A DNA stretch of 64,000 bases from Acinetobacter bereziniae LMG 1003 = CIP 70.12 (GTDB lineage: Bacteria; Pseudomonadota; Gammaproteobacteria; Pseudomonadales; Moraxellaceae). The stretch lies in contig NZ_KB849756.1 in the NCBI RefSeq assembly GCF_000368925.1, positions 695,429 to 759,428 on the forward strand. Direction: 5' to 3'. A model generated the notes under the pieces. The model saw only the letters and a list, made by a program, of their open reading frames with translations. It searched no databases and had not been told where the DNA came from. The translations under genes and the position numbers were made by a program. Below, piece by piece: positions 17,394 through 25,713 of the stretch. The stretch's first letter is position 1; each line of letters opens with the position of its first letter.

Positions 17394-17725
17394 TATAGTC
17401 AAACTGTTGAAAAATTCATACAGTAGAATATCATTTCTCTTGATCAATAAAATTAAAGCGATCAATATATTGTTCGATGATATAAGCCTTGCACTGCCAC
17501 GCTTTAGCTCTAGAGTTTAAATTGTTTTGCGTAGGCGATACTTTACTTTTCAGAGATGAAAAGTAACAAAAATCTTCCGTTGAGCGAGGGGTACATCCTA
17601 ATACCCCCGCTCAACATGGCGACATCCATGTCGCCTCGTGATAGCAAGACTGTTTATGATTCAAAAGTACAAAATAAATGAATCATCCAAATTACTTGTA
17701 TGAATAATCAGACGTTTTGACTATA
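17394..17725 (+). mobile_element. MITE-like element, copy 1
   Basis: This is a 332-base non-coding element. Its ends are imperfect inverted repeats of about 29 bases that begin TATAGTCAAA and continue to TTCATACA. Inside are two strong hairpins: a palindrome GGCGACAT-CC-ATGTCGCC at 17618-17635, and TTGAGCG...CGCTCAA at 17580-17614. A near-identical inverted copy lies at 22173-22503. The terminal TA could be a TA target duplication as made by IS630/mariner-type transposases. No transposase is encoded. Confidence 0.85.
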
Positions 17726-17870
17726 TTTCATTCTCAATAATTTCATTCAACACTTTTCGATTATCTTTTTATTTTAAATGCTTTTTAAAAGCATCATGTT
17801 TCAAACCTTTCAACTGTTTGAACACATCACTTACTTTTTTATTTACTTCAATCTCATGTCTTTTGACTCA

Positions 17871-17886
17871 TGGCACTCATTTTGCT
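17871..17886 (+). promoter_or_regulatory. Sigma-54 promoter of the ABC transporter operon
   Basis: TGGCACTCATTTTGCT matches both the -24 (TGGCAC) and -12 (TTGCT) elements at exact spacing, about 60 bases before the permease start. It lies inside the MITE-bounded segment. Confidence 0.82.
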
Positions 17887-17946
17887 TAATCAATATTACG
17901 TTTTTTAATAATCGTAATACTCAAGCAAAGAATGAGGATGACAAAT

Positions 17947-18891
17947 ATGGGTTATGTCGCAAAGGATATGGGTCAAAAGAACAAGCTGATCTTAAGCTTG
18001 TGCTCTTTTCTGATCCCTATATGTCTCTGGTGTGCTGTTAGTTATTTACCTTTTATTTGGCATCCCCAAGTGCAAATTACCGATTCAGGAAGTGTTTCAT
18101 ATCTGCAAGTCGGAAGCCGTGTCGATAAAAATGTGTTCTATAGTGAGGCACAAAATACTGTAGATCACCATTCTGCACCACCAGAAGGTATTTTGGTCAA
18201 TCCAATTTACTTACCAGCTCCACATGAAGTTGCTAAAGCATTGGTGACTGCTTTTACCACGCCACCCGAACAACCTGATACGCCTTGGTTTCATCAAAGT
18301 TTGTGGCACAGTATTAAAATTGTTTTTTCAGCTTTTCTGATTTCCTCAATTGTTGGTATCCCACTGGGAATTCTTTGTGGCTTCTCACAAAAAATATCTC
18401 TACTCACTGAACCTTTTGTTGAATTCTTTCGCTATTTGCCTGCACCTGCATTCGGTGCCTTGGCTGTAGCGATTTTAGGAATTAATGATGCACCGAAAAT
18501 TGCAATCATTGTCATTGGTACACTTTTTCAGGAAATTTTGATTATCGCCAACACCACACGCATGGTTGATCAAGGGTTGATTGAAGCGGGTTATACCCTA
18601 GGAACCAATAAATTGAAAAGTCTGTTTCATGTCGTTATTCCCGCCGCATTTCCTGATATCTACCGCGATTTAAGAGTGCTACTGGGTTGGGCATGGACCT
18701 ATTTAATCGTCTCTGAATTGATCGGAACAACCTCTGGTATCACTTGGTTTATCACCCAACAAGCGCGCTATCAAAACTTTGACAATGTGTATGCCGCAAT
18801 CTTAATTATTGGGGTGATCGGCTTAGTTTGTGATTGGGTGTTGATGAAGTTGGGTGAGCGTATGTTTGCATGGAAAATAGGAGCAAAATAA
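17947..18891 (+). CDS. ABC transporter permease (TauC/SsuC type)
   Basis: This 314-residue inner-membrane subunit has six or so hydrophobic helices and the EAA loop ending TLGTNKLKSLFHVVIPAAFPDIYRDLRV, typical of the nitrate/sulfonate/taurine family. A periplasmic insert of about 80 residues follows the first helix. GAGG sits before ATG 17947; in-frame ATGs at 17932 and 17938 are possible. The gene overlaps the ATPase by one base (TAATG). The matching binding protein is not in this operon but at 22871-23893. Guanidine or a guanidine compound is inferred as cargo from context. Confidence 0.88.
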   Translation: MGYVAKDMGQKNKLILSLCSFLIPICLWCAVSYLPFIWHPQVQITDSGSVSYLQVGSRVDKNVFYSEAQNTVDHHSAPPEGILVNPIYLPAPHEVAKALVTAFTTPPEQPDTPWFHQSLWHSIKIVFSAFLISSIVGIPLGILCGFSQKISLLTEPFVEFFRYLPAPAFGALAVAILGINDAPKIAIIVIGTLFQEILIIANTTRMVDQGLIEAGYTLGTNKLKSLFHVVIPAAFPDIYRDLRVLLGWAWTYLIVSELIGTTSGITWFITQQARYQNFDNVYAAILIIGVIGLVCDWVLMKLGERMFAWKIGAK

Positions 18892-19772
18892 TGAATGATT
18901 CAACTTTTAACTCACATGAATATTTTCAAAAGATCTATGCACGTCCTGTCATTTTAGAGACCAAACAACTCAGCCAAGTATTTAAACATGGCAAGTCTGA
19001 ACGAGTGGTGTTACAACAGCTTGATTTAAAAATCCATAAACGAGAATTTGTTTGTGTGATTGGTCCTTCTGGTTGCGGGAAATCCACCTTAAGCCGTGTG
19101 ATTGCGGGTTTAGATCCTTATCACAGTGGCGAGGTCTTGGTCGATGGCGAGCGTATTACAGGTCCTAGTCCTGAACGGGGTATGGTGTTCCAAGGCTATA
19201 CGCTATTTCCTTGGAAAACAGTCAAAGAAAATGTCATGTTTGGTCCACGAATGAAAGGTATCAGTCAAATTTCTGCTGAATCCCATGCACGTGAATGGAT
19301 TAATATCATTGGTTTAGAAAAATATGAAAATCAATATCCTCATCAGTTATCAGGTGGGATGAAACAACGTGTCGCTATTGCACGTGCTTTGGTCAATGAA
19401 CCTAAAATTTTATTGATGGATGAACCTTTTGGCGCATTAGACCCTCATACTCGCCAAAAGATGCAAAAACATCTGATGGATTTATGGCAAAACGTAGACA
19501 TCACGATTATTTTTGTGACCCATGATATGGATGAAGCCATATTGTTGGCTGATCGTATTGTGGCACTTAAAGCCAACCCCGGTGAAATCAAAGAGATCAT
19601 TGAAGTCGATTTACCTCGTCCACGTTCAACAGACTTAATCAACAGCTCTGCATTCAAACAACTCAGAGCTCGCGTTGATCAGTTAGTGCATGCTCAAGAA
19701 GATGAACTTGATCCAGCACTACAAAATTTACCGAAAATTCCACGTATGACACAAATCAGTACGGATAAATAA
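18891..19772 (+). CDS. ABC transporter ATP-binding protein (TauB/SsuB type)
   Basis: This is a 293-residue ATPase. Walker A is GPSGCGKST, the Q-loop is VFQGYTLFPW, the signature is LSGGMKQR, Walker B is ILLMDEPFGALD and the switch His is VTHDMDEA. It energises the permease encoded just upstream. The start 18891 has AGGAG seven bases before it and shares one base with the permease stop. The C-terminal tail of about 40 residues beyond the core is short and charged. A guanidine-II riboswitch follows at 19796. Confidence 0.92.
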   Translation: MNDSTFNSHEYFQKIYARPVILETKQLSQVFKHGKSERVVLQQLDLKIHKREFVCVIGPSGCGKSTLSRVIAGLDPYHSGEVLVDGERITGPSPERGMVFQGYTLFPWKTVKENVMFGPRMKGISQISAESHAREWINIIGLEKYENQYPHQLSGGMKQRVAIARALVNEPKILLMDEPFGALDPHTRQKMQKHLMDLWQNVDITIIFVTHDMDEAILLADRIVALKANPGEIKEIIEVDLPRPRSTDLINSSAFKQLRARVDQLVHAQEDELDPALQNLPKIPRMTQISTDK

Positions 19773-19795
19773 GCCATAAACGCTTTCTTATCGCA

Positions 19796-19839
19796 TTTGG
19801 GACGACCCAAATTGCTTAGTTCTTTGTTGGACGACCAAC
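19796..19839 (+). ncRNA. Guanidine-II (mini-ykkC) riboswitch
   Basis: Two adjacent hairpins share an ACGA tetraloop closed by GG/CC: TTTGGG-ACGA-CCCAAA (19796-19811) and GTTGG-ACGA-CCAAC (19826-19839). They are joined by a 14-base linker. Paired hairpins with ACGR loops define the mini-ykkC guanidine-II class. The second ends 13 bases before the oxygenase ATG, as expected for control of ribosome access. It allows the oxygenase-unknown-SMR part to respond to guanidine separately from the transporter genes. Confidence 0.88.
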
Positions 19840-19852
19840 TTTGGTGATATTC

Positions 19853-20857
19853 ATGACAAATCGCTATGTTTTACCACTTTTGGATATTTCTTTATTGTGT
19901 AGCGCTGATCGTAATGAACGCTTGAAAGTCGCACATGCTTTAGATCAAGCCTGTAAAGATGTTGGTTTTCTTTATCTAAAAGGTGAACAATTTAAGCCTG
20001 AATTATTTGAAAAACTCCATCAAACGGCGCAACAGTATTTTGCCCAAGATACAGCCTTAAAGATGCAGAATTATATTGGTCTATCGGAGAATCACAGTGG
20101 CTATGTGCCCATTGGGGAAGAACGTTTTGTAGAAAATACCTATGACCTCAAAGAAGCTTATGATGTGAATTATGATCACCTCAGTTTGGAAGATCGACGC
20201 CCACTGGTAGGTCCAACTCAGTGGCCTGGTGATCCTAGCTTTAAATTGCATGTTTCCAATTATTATCAACATATTAAAAAAATTGGGCAGCAAATTTTTC
20301 AAAGTTTTGCCTTAGCATTGGACTTGGATGAGCATTATTTTGATGCACATATTTCAAAAGCACCCAGTCAACTTCGCTTGATACATTATCCATATATTGC
20401 GGATATTCAGGATAAAGAAGGTATAGGTGCGCATACGGATTATGAATGTTTTACCTTACTTCTCCCGACTGCACCCGGCTTACAAGTGCTCAATAAAGCT
20501 GGACAATGGATAGATGTACCATTGCTTGAAAATACCTTGATTATGAACATTGGCGATATGATGGAGATTTTATCCAATGGACGTTATTTAGCCACCAAAC
20601 ATCGTGTGAAGAAAGTGGCTGAGGAACGTTATTCTTTTCCATTCTTTTTCTCATGTGATTATGACTACATCATTCAGCCATTGTTCAATCCTGAATCTGC
20701 TCACTATGCGCCATTAAAAGGTGGGGAGCATTTATTTAATCAAACAGCGCAAACATTTCAATATCTCAAAGATAAAGTCGCACGTGGTGAAATTCAACTT
20801 GAAAATGCCAGACCACTTTACTCCTTTGGTTTAAACCAAAACGAGGAGTCACAATGA
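19853..20857 (+). CDS. 2-oxoglutarate/Fe(II)-dependent oxygenase (IPNS/EFE-like)
   Basis: This soluble oxygenase of 334 residues belongs to the isopenicillin-N-synthase superfamily. The N-terminal DIOX_N part is about residues 8-120. The iron triad is His194-x-Asp196 (GIGAHTDYE) with His250 (ATKHRV), and Arg259-x-Ser261 (ERYSF) would hold 2-oxoglutarate. GIGAHTDY is also found in ethylene-forming enzyme, which releases guanidine from arginine. The guanidine-II riboswitch directly upstream and the SMR pump downstream suggest a guanidine-related substrate such as an alkylguanidine or arginine relative. That is inference. ATG 19853 is chosen after the riboswitch. Confidence 0.88.
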   Translation: MTNRYVLPLLDISLLCSADRNERLKVAHALDQACKDVGFLYLKGEQFKPELFEKLHQTAQQYFAQDTALKMQNYIGLSENHSGYVPIGEERFVENTYDLKEAYDVNYDHLSLEDRRPLVGPTQWPGDPSFKLHVSNYYQHIKKIGQQIFQSFALALDLDEHYFDAHISKAPSQLRLIHYPYIADIQDKEGIGAHTDYECFTLLLPTAPGLQVLNKAGQWIDVPLLENTLIMNIGDMMEILSNGRYLATKHRVKKVAEERYSFPFFFSCDYDYIIQPLFNPESAHYAPLKGGEHLFNQTAQTFQYLKDKVARGEIQLENARPLYSFGLNQNEESQ

Positions 20858-21741
20858 ATCTCATAACACTCTGCACTCAACTCAAAGTATCTGCTACTTC
20901 AAAATGCCTACTCCCTGAGTATTTGTTGGGTGCTTTTCGCCGTAAAAGTATTAGCTTTGCCAATGGGCTCACTGACGAAACTACCCTGGTCTATTGGTTT
21001 CAGTCTAAATCATTCACCATCGATTTACGTTTAAAAAGCCAAAACACAACACCCGTTTTGGAGCGACAAGGCTGGGTTGGCAATACACTGTGGGATGAGC
21101 AACAGCAACTACTTTCTTGGCAAATCACCAGTAATTATCAAAATCATGTTCAATGGCCTGAACCAGCAAAACTCTATGCCATTGGCAATGCCATTTTAGA
21201 ATTTTCCCCGAGCCATGCTTATGTTGAAGACTGGCGTCAGCAAGCCAAACGTGGGCTTTTTCTGGGTTTACGTTTATTTAAAATTGACAATCTGGATTTA
21301 AATACAAGCTACCCTGCGGATGGTGGCTTAATTATTTGTGATCATTTTATTGCCTTTGCACGATCACGCCGTCCTGAGATCCAACAACGTTTAGAAATGG
21401 AGAAATCTTTGACCGAAGCCTTTGCTCAGCAAGATTTCACTGTTCAAGATATCCAAGATTACGAAGTATCGGTTAGTTTTGGACAGCAAATGATTGACCT
21501 CAGTACTGTGACGGAGCAAGTTGGCACACAAATAGAACTTGATGACTTTACTCAGTTGGATGACAACACATTGGTACAGCAACGCTTAATTCAAGGACAA
21601 CGTTGCCAGTTATATTTCACCATTGATACTTTTGATCAAGATTTTTGTTTTTCCACAGAGACAGCAACATCAAATGCCAGCCTTGCCTGGTTTGATCAGG
21701 AACACAACCACCTTTTCCATCATGCAAAAATAAGTGTCTAG
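20854..21741 (+). CDS. Conserved hypothetical protein in the guanidine-II operon
   Basis: The product has 295 residues, begins at an ATGA overlap with the oxygenase gene and has GAGGAG before the ATG. I cannot assign a named family. The sequence alternates beta-type strands and looks lipocalin- or calycin-like, with features LPEYLLGAFRRKSISFANG, TTLVYWFQSKSFTIDLRL and EYxx-type Trp-rich motifs. It has no signal peptide or membrane segment, so it is cytoplasmic. Tight coupling suggests it works with the oxygenase, for example as a substrate-handling or stabilising partner; this is inference only. Confidence 0.75.
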   Translation: MNLITLCTQLKVSATSKCLLPEYLLGAFRRKSISFANGLTDETTLVYWFQSKSFTIDLRLKSQNTTPVLERQGWVGNTLWDEQQQLLSWQITSNYQNHVQWPEPAKLYAIGNAILEFSPSHAYVEDWRQQAKRGLFLGLRLFKIDNLDLNTSYPADGGLIICDHFIAFARSRRPEIQQRLEMEKSLTEAFAQQDFTVQDIQDYEVSVSFGQQMIDLSTVTEQVGTQIELDDFTQLDDNTLVQQRLIQGQRCQLYFTIDTFDQDFCFSTETATSNASLAWFDQEHNHLFHHAKISV

Positions 21742-21757
21742 GAAACATATTTTAACC

Positions 21758-22090
21758 ATGTCTTTTATCTATTTAATTATTGCAATTGTGGCAGAAGTCA
21801 TTGCGACCTCTGCCATGAAAGCTTCAGAAGGATTTAGTCAACTCTTTCCTTCAATCATCACCATCTGTGGCTATGCCGTGGCGATTTATTTCTTATCCCT
21901 GACCATGAAAACCATTCCAGTCGGTATTACCTATGCCTTGTGGTCAGGCGCTGGGATTATTTTGGTTTCTTTGGTCGGCTTTTTTTATTATAAACAGCAC
22001 TTGGATTTAGCCGCTATTCTTGGACTTTCACTGATGATTATTGGGATTTCAATTATTCATCTTTTTTCAAATAGTACAGAACTCACTTAA
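21758..22090 (+). CDS. EmrE-like small multidrug resistance transporter
   Basis: This is a 110-residue four-helix SMR protein. The essential membrane Glu is Glu13 (IVAEVIATSAMK), and the stretches SEGFSQLFPS, VGITYALWSGAGI and HLDLAAILGL follow EmrE/QacC closely rather than the Gdx (SugE) guanidinium exporters. Start 21758 has AGGAAA upstream, 16 bases after the preceding stop. Its position downstream of a guanidine-II riboswitch suggests export of guanidinium or substituted guanidines, possibly hydrophobic ones. Qac-type SMRs also export quaternary ammonium compounds. Confidence 0.9.
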   Translation: MSFIYLIIAIVAEVIATSAMKASEGFSQLFPSIITICGYAVAIYFLSLTMKTIPVGITYALWSGAGIILVSLVGFFYYKQHLDLAAILGLSLMIIGISIIHLFSNSTELT

Positions 22091-22172
22091 ATACAGTTTA
22101 TGCCTGAAATTTTGAGGCTACTCATTTGCCTCAATCTTCTTTTTTAATTCCTTTTTGGTCAATTTGGACTCA

Positions 22173-22503
22173 TATAGTCAAACCGCCTGATTATTCATAC
22201 AAGTGATTTGGATGATTCATTTATTTTGTACTTTTGAATCATAAACAGTATTGCTATCACGAGGCGACATGGATGTCGCCATGTTGAGCGGGGGTATTAG
22301 GATGTACCCCTCGCTCAACGGAAGATTTTTGATACTTTTCATCTCTGAAAATAAAGTATCGCCTACGCAAAACAATTTAAACTCTAGAGCTAAAGGGTGG
22401 CAGTGCAAGCTTTATATCATCAAACAATATATTGATCGCTTTAATTTTATTGATCAACAGAAATGATATTCTACTGTATGAATTTTTCAACAGATTGACT
22501 ATA
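22173..22503 (-). mobile_element. MITE-like element, copy 2 (inverted)
   Basis: This is a 331-base copy of the element at 17394-17725 in the opposite orientation. I counted about 12 differences over 332 aligned positions, including one single-base deletion. The same terminal repeats and both internal hairpins are present. The pair encloses the transporter-oxygenase-SMR genes. Confidence 0.87.
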
Positions 22504-22664
22504 TTTAAAAAGATAATACTGAATGAACAGATTTAAATATTGTTATGCTTAATTTGATCTAAACAATTAAAAGCCCAACTGAGTTAGGCGATGATACGGA
22601 TCAATATGATTAGATGAAGAAAATAACATACCTTCGACTTAATTTGAATGAATTAGCTCAATGT

Positions 22665-22730
22665 TCGAGATGGTATCTTTTCATCTCTGAAAACTAAGGC
22701 ATCGTCTGCACTAATTGATCAAAGCTTTTC
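22665..22730 (-). repeat. Degenerate fragment of the MITE-like element
   Basis: The stretch around CTTTTCATCTCTGAAAAC and GGCATCGTCTGC resembles part of the interior of copy 2 (around 22335-22370). It is much diverged and lacks ends. It probably derives from an older insertion. A perfect 11-base hairpin, AGATAAGAAGC/GCTTCTTATCT, lies just after it (22734-22761). Confidence 0.45.
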
Positions 22731-22870
22731 ACAAGATAAGAAGCAGTGAAGCTTCTTATCTAATTATTTAAGTTTCCAGAATGATACTGCTTAGGCTATT
22801 GGGTCTTTAGCTAATTCGCGATTGGTCATAAAGATGCCTCTCCAGACCAATCCTATTGGCGCAAATCCCC

Positions 22871-23893
22871 TTATGGTAACTCTTGTAATAAGGTTGGATA
22901 AATCAAACTATCTACATTTTGCTCAGTTTTATAGATGCCATTCTGTACATTGAATTTATTCACATGATAGGACGAGCCATATATCGAATCGAAACCATTA
23001 CCTTTGCTAAAGACTTTTTTATTGGCTGAAATATCCAGTAAATGTGTACCATTCACCATCGTTTCGTATTGTTTCGGATCGACACCTGAACGATTTGCCA
23101 TAATTTTGACTGCATCTGCATGTGTAGCCGGATCGTTGATATATTTCACCGTTTTATCCCACACTTGCAGAACTTTTTTCCATTCCTCTTTATGTGCAGT
23201 TAAATGACTCATATTGACCGTCAATGTGTCATAGATTAAACCCGGTTTATCTTGCGATGTATAAATGATTTTTGATCCTGCAACGGCTTTTAATGCTTGA
23301 CTGGCAACAGGCTGCCAAACTGCAATTGCTGAAATATCAGGACTTGAAAACACTTGAGGTAATTGATTGGTCGCAGAATTCACCAATTTGATTTCATTGA
23401 TGGGAATTTTCTGATCTGACATCGCTGTTGCAAGCAGTAAATGGTCCACCAATCCCTTTTCAACACCAACTGATTTGCCTTTTAAATCCTGAATATGATT
23501 AATCCCCTCTTTGGCAATAATGACATCATTTCCAGCAGAATAATCTGTTGCCATAATCATCATGCCTTGCGTACCGCCTGAAGCAGTCACCAAATTATCT
23601 CCATTGGTGACAAATACCGCATCCAATTGATTTGCTGAAAAAGCTGAAAGCGATGCTGAGTAATCAAACCATTTAAAATCAACATTTAATCCCGCTTCTT
23701 TTAACCACCCCTTTTCAATCGCAACTTGCCATGCAACAAATCCCGGCCAATCACTATAACCAATGGTAATCGGTTGTGCCTTTGCTGTGGTTTGCTTATT
23801 TTCTTTGGCTTCTGGCACTTTTGCTGTGTTGTCACAACCCGATATTAAAACTGTAGTTAAAATGGATATAGATAAAAAAGATTTACGAATCAT
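22871..23893 (-). CDS. ABC transporter substrate-binding lipoprotein (NitT/TauT type)
   Basis: This binding protein of 340 residues has a lipoprotein signal (VLISGCDN, Cys about 20). The periplasmic domain is of the NMT1/ThiY-like family: ITIGYSDWPGFVAWQVAIEKGWLKEAGLNV and later DLKGKSVGVEKGLVDHLLL. It presumably feeds the permease and ATPase of the divergent 17.9-19.8 kb operon, the only such subunits in the window. It overlaps atzF by four bases. Guanidine or an analogue is the inferred ligand. Confidence 0.88.
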   Translation of the reverse strand: MIRKSFLSISILTTVLISGCDNTAKVPEAKENKQTTAKAQPITIGYSDWPGFVAWQVAIEKGWLKEAGLNVDFKWFDYSASLSAFSANQLDAVFVTNGDNLVTASGGTQGMMIMATDYSAGNDVIIAKEGINHIQDLKGKSVGVEKGLVDHLLLATAMSDQKIPINEIKLVNSATNQLPQVFSSPDISAIAVWQPVASQALKAVAGSKIIYTSQDKPGLIYDTLTVNMSHLTAHKEEWKKVLQVWDKTVKYINDPATHADAVKIMANRSGVDPKQYETMVNGTHLLDISANKKVFSKGNGFDSIYGSSYHVNKFNVQNGIYKTEQNVDSLIYPTLLQELP

Positions 23894-25698
23894 ACCGAAA
23901 CTCCCCCAACGTTCTCACAGTTAAATTTTGTATTTGATAGACTGAGTGATTTGATGTAGGCACGCCAACCACCAAAATGACTGATATCGACAGCCTCTTG
24001 AATTGCATAAGCTTCACAAATAAAACCTTTCACCCATGTCCCATCTTCAAGCTGTAGATTGCCAATGCCTAGTGGTGATGGAACTTCTGCGACGATTGCC
24101 CCAAAATTCGCCAAAGGAATATCCCAAACTTCAACTTCAATCGAAGTGCCATCAATATCAAATTGCAATCCCGGTTTCGGTGGAACGGTATTTTTCAAAG
24201 CAAATAGCTTATAGCTTTTAGCCGTTCGGGTTTTTGCGAGCAATGTCGATTGCCGGGTTGTCAATTGAAAATTCAAAGGCATCGCTGAGAGATGTGCACC
24301 GACCACAGCGAGCTTTACCGAGTTTTGTGATTCAATTTCAAGACTTTTTTGATAACGATATGATGACGTGCCAAGAGGAAGTTCTGTGAGTGTTTGCCAT
24401 TGTTGGGCAAATTTTGCCAAAGCTTGGTCATACCAAGCAGATGCAATAAAAGTCACGCCACTAGGCAGACCATCTGCACGAATGGTATTTGGTAAGGCAA
24501 TCGCAGATAGATCAGCAAAATTTACAAAGTTGGTATATGCCCCCATATGTGAATTTTTATTGAGTGGATCTGCTTCAACTTCACTGATCCGATAAATCGT
24601 CGGTGAAGTCGGTACCATCAATGCATCATAGGCTTGTAATTGAAGATTAATTTTTTGTGCTAATTCAGCCCGTTGATACTCAGCTTTAAATGTATCTGTA
24701 GCTTTAAACTGATCTGCTTGCGCAATGATTTCAGCAATCACTGGATGCGCTTGTTGCCGAGAGACTCGCGCTTCGACAGCAACCGTTCGCTCTGCAACCC
24801 AAGCGTCATTATAAAGTGCTCTCGCCAAAAGGTTGAAATCCGTAAAATCAATAGATTCAACCTCATATCCAAGTGCCTGAACACGTTCTACTGCAATCTT
24901 AAATGCTTTCTCAGATTCAATATCACCATAAAACTCAAGTTGAGCAGGTATCGCAATTTTTCCTTTAGAAAATTGTGTTGCAACATTGGCAGGATGACTA
25001 CGCGAATAAGCATCTGTTTTATCATTACCTTGCATCAATGTTGCAACCAGCCAAGCATCATCACTGGTCAGTGCAAAAATTGAAATCACATCCAGTGTTC
25101 TACACGCAGGCATTAAACCTGTGGTGGAAAACCATCCCTTTGTAGGTTTCAGTCCAACTATATTGTTATGACCTGCTGGAACTCGACCTGAACCTGCTGT
25201 GTCTGTACCTAAACTAAAAGGTACAACTCCATTCGCTACAGTCACAGACGACCCAGAACTGGAACCACCACTGATATATTCTGGATTAAAGCTATTTTTT
25301 ACTGCACCATACGGCGAACGTACTCCGACTAAACCTGTTGCAAATTGGTCAAGATTGGTTTTACCAATAACAATAGCACCTGCTTTTTTTAACTTTGCAA
25401 CCACCGTTGCATCTGTTGTTGCTAAATATTCAGCTTCTTTACATGCACCTGTTGTATGAAAACCAGCAACATCAATATTGTCTTTGACTGCAAAGGGCAC
25501 ACCATAGAGGGGTAGATCATCGCTATTTTGAGTTTTTAAATACTCAATTTGCATCTGTATTTGTGCTGAAGATGCGATTTCAATCCAAGCATGATCATCA
25601 TTTTTTATGGTTTTAACATAGTCGATTAAACCATCAATATTGATTTGCTGATTTGCATACGCATTTTTCCAATCTTGGATCGTCCATAAGTCTTGCAT
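23890..25698 (-). CDS. atzF: Allophanate hydrolase
   Basis: AtzF hydrolyses allophanate to two carbon dioxide and two ammonia. The 602-residue product has an N-terminal amidase-signature domain with the Lys-cisSer-Ser triad: PFAVKDNIDVAG, GGSSSGSSVTVA and GTDTAGSGRVPAG. Its C-terminal AtzF domain (about residues 455-602) ends PSPLGIGNLQLEDGTWVKGFICEA...FGGWRAYI. The start 25698 is supported by GGAG seven bases upstream. In the guanidine context it removes the allophanate made by guanidine carboxylase and carboxyguanidine deiminase. Confidence 0.93.
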   Translation of the reverse strand: MQDLWTIQDWKNAYANQQINIDGLIDYVKTIKNDDHAWIEIASSAQIQMQIEYLKTQNSDDLPLYGVPFAVKDNIDVAGFHTTGACKEAEYLATTDATVVAKLKKAGAIVIGKTNLDQFATGLVGVRSPYGAVKNSFNPEYISGGSSSGSSVTVANGVVPFSLGTDTAGSGRVPAGHNNIVGLKPTKGWFSTTGLMPACRTLDVISIFALTSDDAWLVATLMQGNDKTDAYSRSHPANVATQFSKGKIAIPAQLEFYGDIESEKAFKIAVERVQALGYEVESIDFTDFNLLARALYNDAWVAERTVAVEARVSRQQAHPVIAEIIAQADQFKATDTFKAEYQRAELAQKINLQLQAYDALMVPTSPTIYRISEVEADPLNKNSHMGAYTNFVNFADLSAIALPNTIRADGLPSGVTFIASAWYDQALAKFAQQWQTLTELPLGTSSYRYQKSLEIESQNSVKLAVVGAHLSAMPLNFQLTTRQSTLLAKTRTAKSYKLFALKNTVPPKPGLQFDIDGTSIEVEVWDIPLANFGAIVAEVPSPLGIGNLQLEDGTWVKGFICEAYAIQEAVDISHFGGWRAYIKSLSLSNTKFNCENVGGVSV

Positions 25699-25713
25699 GA
25701 CCATACTCCTAAT

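Noticed and set aside
21758..22090. SMR protein as a Gdx/SugE guanidinium exporter
   Set aside because: The sequence follows EmrE/QacC motifs closely. Guanidine export is inferred from the riboswitch only and is not a sequence-based Gdx call.
22251..22466. ORF inside MITE copy 2 (and those inside copy 1)
   Set aside because: It spans the structured hairpins, has no ribosome site, and its translation is low-complexity. It is better explained by the repeat.
22734..22761. Perfect 11-base hairpin as terminator of the binding-protein operon
   Set aside because: No T-run follows on either strand. It may belong to the relict repeat.
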